From assembly GCA_003175865.1 (NCBI GenBank), contig PSRF01000023.1:1-12238 (forward strand): a stretch of DNA of 12,238 nucleotides, read 5' to 3'. Both the position numbers and the translations under genes were made by a program. Source of the DNA: Blastocatellia bacterium. GTDB lineage: Bacteria > Acidobacteriota > Blastocatellia > Pyrinomonadales > Pyrinomonadaceae. This document shows, piece after piece, positions 9,031-12,238 of the stretch (its first letter is position 1; every line of letters starts with the position of its first letter). The notes beneath the pieces were generated by a model. The model was not told the DNA's origin. It searched no databases and saw nothing but the letters and a program-made list of their open reading frames with translations.

Positions 9031-9072
9031 TCAAATAGCTGCAGTAAGGAACCTTCCTTACTGCCAATTTGA
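9031..9072. repeat. Long palindromic hairpin between chelatase genes
   Basis: GCAGTAAGGAA (9041-9051), CC, then TTCCTTACTGC (9054-9064) form a perfect 24-base palindrome, able to fold as a 10-bp stem with a 4-nt loop. Outside it TCAAAT (9031-9036) pairs with ATTTGA (9067-9072) across a small internal loop. The hairpin starts 11 bases after the stop of the I-D fusion and lies 68 bases before bchH-C. It has no T-run directly after it. It could be an attenuator, an RNA-stability or processing element, or an operator. The sequence does not decide which. Confidence 0.65.
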
Positions 9073-9139
9073 AAGTTGAATGATTTTGTCCGGAGTTGAA
9101 TACCGCGGGGCAGACCAACCTGACTAAGCGGGCGAACCT

Positions 9140-10816
9140 ATGAATTCACCTGAACAACGCGACGCTCGCGTACTCGAACTGTACGAGCAACTGTTGGAGA
9201 TTGAGCAGCGGTTGATTCCGACAGGTCTGCATGTTTTCGGTGAAGCAGGCGACACTACTCAACGTGCTGACATGTTGCGTATGGTGGCGTCGTTCGATCG
9301 TCCAGAGTTTGGCGCTCGAGCATTGCCTGAGTTAGTCGCTTCAGAATTACCGGGCGAATCGCAAGAACGTATCGATGAAATTGTAAGGACGACAATTGCT
9401 CAGTTCGTTTCAAACGGAACTGAAAGTGCAGTTCGATATTTGAATGATATTGCACATATCGCTCCCGAGCAGTCGCAACCAATATTCACGATGCTTGGCG
9501 GCATCACCGAACAACTGACAACGAATTCTGAAGTTGAATCTTTGCTCCGAGCGTTAAGAGGCGAGTTTATTGAGCCTGGACCAGGCGCGGACATCGTACA
9601 GAATCCCTCGATACTGCCTACGGGTAGAAACACGCACGCGATCAATCCTTATTCAGTACCGTCGACTGTTGCCTTTGCACGTGGTGAAACTGTAGCCAAC
9701 CTCTTGCTTGATCGATATCGAAATGAGCACGGAAGTTATCCCGAGGCGATGGCACTTGTTCTTTGGGGACTCGACAACATCAAGACTCAAGGTGAGGGTG
9801 TGGCGCAGGCACTCTGGCTTCTTGGTGTGCGACCCGTCCGTGATGCTCTCAATCGCTCAACAGGAGTCGAGCCTATCTCACTTGAGGAGTTAGGACGACC
9901 ACGCATTGATGTTGTGATGACAGTGTCAGGCATCTTTCGCGACCTCTTCAGTCCAACCGTTCAGTTGTTAGACAGAGCGGTTCGACTGGTTGCAAGGCTC
10001 GATGAGCCGTTCGAGCAGAATTTTGTTCGCAAGCATGCGATAGAACAAATCGAACGAGAACGATGTGATCTGGACGAAGCCTCGATTCGAGTATTTTCAA
10101 ACGCACCGGGCAACTACGGCACCAATGTGAACTTCATGGTTATGGATTCGCAGTGGCAGGAGTCTGAAACACTGGGAGACTTGTTTGTAACCCGCAAGTG
10201 TTTTGCCTACGGTCATGATTCCCAGGGCAGGGCAATCGAAGGGCGCGAAGCTCGAGTCGCGATGGATCGTGCGTTGTCGCGGGTTGAGGCTACATATCAA
10301 AACATCGATACCTTTGAGATCGGGCTGACCGACGTCGATCACTACTTCGAATATCTGGGCGGTATTTCAAAGGCAGTTGAGAAACGGGCGCAGTTGAAGC
10401 CGTCGATTTATTTGTCAGACAGTTTGTCGCGGGATACGAAGATTCGCTCATTGGAAGAGACTGTCAGATTGGAAACGCGTGCAAAGACATTGAATCCAAA
10501 ATGGTACGAAGGAATGTTGAAGCATGGATTTCGTGGCGTTGCAGAGATCGAAAACCATGTTTCCAACACATTTGGTTGGAGCGCGACCGCTGATGCTGTC
10601 GATGATTGGATTTATGCGGAGGTGGCGAATACGTTTGTGCTAGACGAGCCGATGTTGGAACGTCTCCGCAATCTAAATCCGCACTCCGCGCACGCGCTTG
10701 TTCGACGTTTGTTAGAAGCCAACGGCCGTGGGTTCTGGGACGCTGATCAGAGTGCCTTGGAAAAATTGCGTGAGATTAGTCGCAACCTTGAAGATCAATT
10801 GGAAGGCGCAGCATAA
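9140..10816 (+). CDS. bchH: Magnesium chelatase subunit H, C-terminal half only
   Basis: 558 residues matching the C-terminal part of BchH (full-length about 1200-1300 aa), the porphyrin-binding subunit that receives Mg2+. The match begins at EIEQRLIPTGLHVFG (about 20-34) and runs to the end. Recognised blocks are LPTGRNTHAINP (159-170), ALVLWGLDNIKTQGEG (205-220), LGRPRIDVVMTVSGIFRD (251-268), FVRKHA (295-300), IRVFSNAPGNYGTNVN (316-331), RKCFAYG (352-358), LGGISKAV (406-413), LNPKWYEGMLKHG (451-463) and VSNTFGWSATA (474-484). RVFSN, RKCFAYG and NPKWYEGMLKHG fit BchH rather than CobN. The N-terminal half is not fused upstream: an in-frame TAA at 9125-9127 lies only four codons before the ATG, and the 120-base gap to the I-D gene is too short to hold it. 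The Shine-Dalgarno is weak. The matching N-terminal half lies downstream at 11187, separated by a palindromic element. Confidence 0.9.
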   Translation: MNSPEQRDARVLELYEQLLEIEQRLIPTGLHVFGEAGDTTQRADMLRMVASFDRPEFGARALPELVASELPGESQERIDEIVRTTIAQFVSNGTESAVRYLNDIAHIAPEQSQPIFTMLGGITEQLTTNSEVESLLRALRGEFIEPGPGADIVQNPSILPTGRNTHAINPYSVPSTVAFARGETVANLLLDRYRNEHGSYPEAMALVLWGLDNIKTQGEGVAQALWLLGVRPVRDALNRSTGVEPISLEELGRPRIDVVMTVSGIFRDLFSPTVQLLDRAVRLVARLDEPFEQNFVRKHAIEQIERERCDLDEASIRVFSNAPGNYGTNVNFMVMDSQWQESETLGDLFVTRKCFAYGHDSQGRAIEGREARVAMDRALSRVEATYQNIDTFEIGLTDVDHYFEYLGGISKAVEKRAQLKPSIYLSDSLSRDTKIRSLEETVRLETRAKTLNPKWYEGMLKHGFRGVAEIENHVSNTFGWSATADAVDDWIYAEVANTFVLDEPMLERLRNLNPHSAHALVRRLLEANGRGFWDADQSALEKLREISRNLEDQLEGAA

Positions 10817-10825
10817 GAATGAAGA

Positions 10826-10875
10826 TCAGGGCAACGCATGAACGCGTGGTGATGGACTTATCCCTGACCCATCAC
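10826..10875 (+). repeat. Interleaved inverted repeats (pseudoknot-like topology)
   Basis: TCAGGG (10826-10831) can pair with CCCTGA (10862-10867), and GTGATGG (10849-10855) with CCATCAC (10869-10875). The arms alternate as a-b-a'-b', which is the order of an H-type pseudoknot; as simple hairpins they exclude each other. This sits directly after the bchH-C stop. It might be a transcript-end structure or part of the neighbouring repeat element. Chance is possible with arms this short. Confidence 0.3.
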
Positions 10876-10893
10876 ACCGTACATCAGAGATTT

Positions 10894-11152
10894 GAATCAG
10901 AAAAGACCACCGGTTTCATACCGGTGGATCCTTAAGATCAGACTAATAGGCGACCTTGTATTAACTTTGTGGATACCACAGACTTTACGTGGGTCGGAGT
11001 TTCAATCTCGCTGTGGACGCGACTTTGCAGCTTCGACTAAAAAGACTGAATCTCCACCGAGCTAAACTCGGTGGTATCCAAAGTAGGTATCAGTTTCCTA
11101 CTAGGTGCAGCTTAATTTACCACCGGTATGAAACCGGTGGTCTTTCTGATTC
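10894..11152. mobile_element. Palindromic REP/MITE-like element between the bchH parts
   Basis: About 260 non-coding bases bounded by near-perfect terminal inverted repeats. The left arm (10894-10927) is GAATCAGAAAAGA followed by an 8-5-8 hairpin CCACCGGT-TTCAT-ACCGGTGG. The right arm (11120-11152) is its reverse complement with one base fewer in the A-run. Inside are a third hairpin of the same 8-5-8 shape, CCACCGAG-CTAAA-CTCGGTGG (11054-11074), a TGTGG-ATA-CCACA palindrome (10968-10980) whose GGATACCAC is mirrored by GTGGTATCC at 11072-11080, and an AGTAGG/CCTACT hairpin (11083-11102). There is no transposase and no obvious target-site duplication. The build resembles REP/BIME arrays mobilised by RAYT transposases, or a MITE. 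This is inference from shape; copies elsewhere in the genome cannot be seen. Confidence 0.7.
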
Positions 11153-11186
11153 TAGATACAGTTCTGACGGCTAGTGGATCGTTGAT

Positions 11187-12238
11187 ATGAACATTACTGT
11201 TCTGTATGTTGGATCGAGTTTGCTTGCGCCGTTGAAAAATGCGGAGCGAGAGATTAATCGTGCGTACAAACTCAACCTGCGTGTAGCCGCCTATAACTTC
11301 GGTGGTCCTTTGACAGAAAGTCAGTGGCAAGACGTCGAACAAGATCTCAGCAAGTCGAACCTCGTTTTTGTAATTCATGTTATCGAAGCTGAGAATGGTG
11401 CTCGCCTCATTAACGTTCTCGAACGTTTTCGCTCTGTTCACAAGGCCGTAGTCGTTATTAACTGCATGCCTGACCTTATGCGGCGAACTCGCATGGGAAG
11501 TTTGGACGTTGCTTCGCTAGCAGGAGATCGGAGTAATAAACGCAAGAGCAAGACGGTTACGACGTTGACTGCAGCGGGTTCGTGGATGGGACGACAAGCA
11601 CGCGGCCATCGTGAACAGAAAAAAGCCAACAACCATTCGCATTACACGAAGCTAATTGATCGTCTTCCAGGGATTCTCAAATTCATTCCCACTGCCGGTG
11701 CGTTGACGGACGCGAAACACTATCTCAACCTCTTCTGTTATTTCCTGCAACCAACGCCTGCGAACGTCCAGTCGATGTTGTTGTACGCCCTGAAACACTA
11801 CTCTGGCGACAAGCAACTGCAAACGATCAAAGTGCGCATACCGCAGCCAGAAAAGATGCCCTCGGTAGCTATTTACCATCCCGATTCTCCAAATTTGTTT
11901 GAATCATTCGCAGCCTATAGACAGTGGTATCGCGGTTCGCTTGAAACTGACGAGACGATTGGTCTACTCCTCATGCGACCGCAGGTAATTAGTAAGACGA
12001 CCAAGCACTACGATGCCCTGATTCACGCGATCGAAGCTGAAGGCATGAGTGTTATACCGGCACTTGCAACGTTAATGGACAACAGAGAAGCTGTATCGCG
12101 CTTTTTTATTGAACCAACGATCAAGAATCAAAAATCCAAAATCAAAAATCGCGTAAGCCAAATAGTTTCGCTCACCGGTTTCAGTTTTGTCGGTGGGCCG
12201 GCGATGAACGACAGCGAAGCCGCAGCGAAGTTTCTAAC
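11187..12238 (+). CDS. bchH: Magnesium chelatase subunit H, N-terminal part (3' partial)
   Basis: An open frame from ATG at 11187 runs off the window edge after 350 codons. It matches the N-terminal portion of BchH. A DUF3479-type domain (about 1-160) opens with MNITVLYVGSS and includes LVFVIHVIEAENGARL and VVVINCMPDLMRRTRMGSLD. The start of the CobN/Mg-chelatase domain follows: LPGILKFIPTAGALTDAKHYL (160-180), VAIYHPDSPNLFES (227-240), and ETIGLLLMRPQVISKTTKHY (256-275), with IVSLTGFSFVGGPA (326-339) at the end. Protein length is unknown: a stop near residue 600-700 would make it the complement of the upstream C-terminal half, while about 1200 residues would make it a complete BchH. An A-rich low-complexity segment adds about 9 extra residues at 313-322. 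The ribosome site is weak (GTGGAT). The start lies 34 bases after the palindromic element, so that element may affect its expression. Confidence 0.9.
   Translation, partial: MNITVLYVGSSLLAPLKNAEREINRAYKLNLRVAAYNFGGPLTESQWQDVEQDLSKSNLVFVIHVIEAENGARLINVLERFRSVHKAVVVINCMPDLMRRTRMGSLDVASLAGDRSNKRKSKTVTTLTAAGSWMGRQARGHREQKKANNHSHYTKLIDRLPGILKFIPTAGALTDAKHYLNLFCYFLQPTPANVQSMLLYALKHYSGDKQLQTIKVRIPQPEKMPSVAIYHPDSPNLFESFAAYRQWYRGSLETDETIGLLLMRPQVISKTTKHYDALIHAIEAEGMSVIPALATLMDNREAVSRFFIEPTIKNQKSKIKNRVSQIVSLTGFSFVGGPAMNDSEAAAKFL
12126..12150 (+). repeat. A-rich tandem low-complexity insert inside bchH
   Basis: Imperfect tandem copies of a 7-9 base unit (AATCAAA, AATCCAA, AATCAAA, AATC) lie in frame and encode an Asn/Gln/Lys/Ser-rich run within IKNQKSKIKNR. 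In BchH proteins as I recall them, the acidic FFID/FFIEP stretch leads to VVSLTGF with a shorter and different link, so this looks like a small in-frame expansion or insertion. A repeat-mediated origin is inferred. Confidence 0.5.

Noticed and set aside
9020..9139. Frameshift or sequencing error that would join bchH-C to missing upstream N-terminal sequence
   Set aside because: The gap to the preceding intact gene is only 120 bases and is largely a palindrome, so there is no room for the missing half.
9140..10816. CobN cobaltochelatase rather than BchH
   Set aside because: CobN shares the core blocks, but RVFSN, RKCFAYG, NPKWYEGMLKHG and NTFGWSAT, plus the DUF3479-type start of the downstream gene, are BchH features.
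10928..11119. tRNA or other known small RNA gene within the gap between the bchH parts
   Set aside because: No cloverleaf, TTCRANNY-type T-arm or CCA end was found; the hairpins are explained by the repeat element.
10894..11152. CRISPR array
   Set aside because: The repeats are inverted palindromes with irregular spacing, not direct repeats with uniform spacers, and no cas gene is nearby.

Overview
The window looks like a chromosomal segment of an Acidobacteriota bacterium, possibly of the Blastocatellia type. The evidence is a very large Oar-like TonB-dependent receptor with an N-terminal carboxypeptidase-regulatory domain, a DUF4214-type repeat protein, and secreted proteins of acidobacterial style. 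No rRNA, tRNA or other phylogenetic marker is present, so this placement is inferred from gene style only. The right half encodes magnesium chelatase, the enzyme that commits protoporphyrin IX to (bacterio)chlorophyll. The organism is therefore probably a chlorophototroph, or descends from one; Chloracidobacterium is the known phototroph of this phylum.

Left part (1-2138, + strand): the 3' end of a DUF4214-like gene, a weak hairpin, then a probable two-gene operon of exported proteins. The first is an unrecognised Ser/Thr/Ala-rich secreted protein. The second is a probable zinc metallopeptidase with an HEFGH motif. A strong terminator hairpin (2188-2217) separates them from the convergent receptor gene.

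Middle (2242-6534, - strand): a single TonB-dependent receptor of 1430 residues. A divergent intergenic region of about 500 bases with several dyads lies between it and the chelatase genes.

Right part (7040-12238, + strand): the chelatase locus. First comes one polypeptide joining a BchI-type AAA+ motor to a BchD-type VWA domain. Next is a free-standing gene for the C-terminal half of BchH (558 aa). After a roughly 370-base gap filled by a palindromic, REP/MITE-like element comes a gene that starts with the N-terminal half of BchH and runs off the window. The two BchH parts are thus separate and in the reverse of their order in the protein. If the last gene stops near the middle of BchH, the chelatase would be built from an I-D fusion plus a two-piece H subunit. 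If it runs to full length, the upstream gene is an extra C-terminal BchH paralogue. The window cannot decide between these, and this is its most interesting feature.
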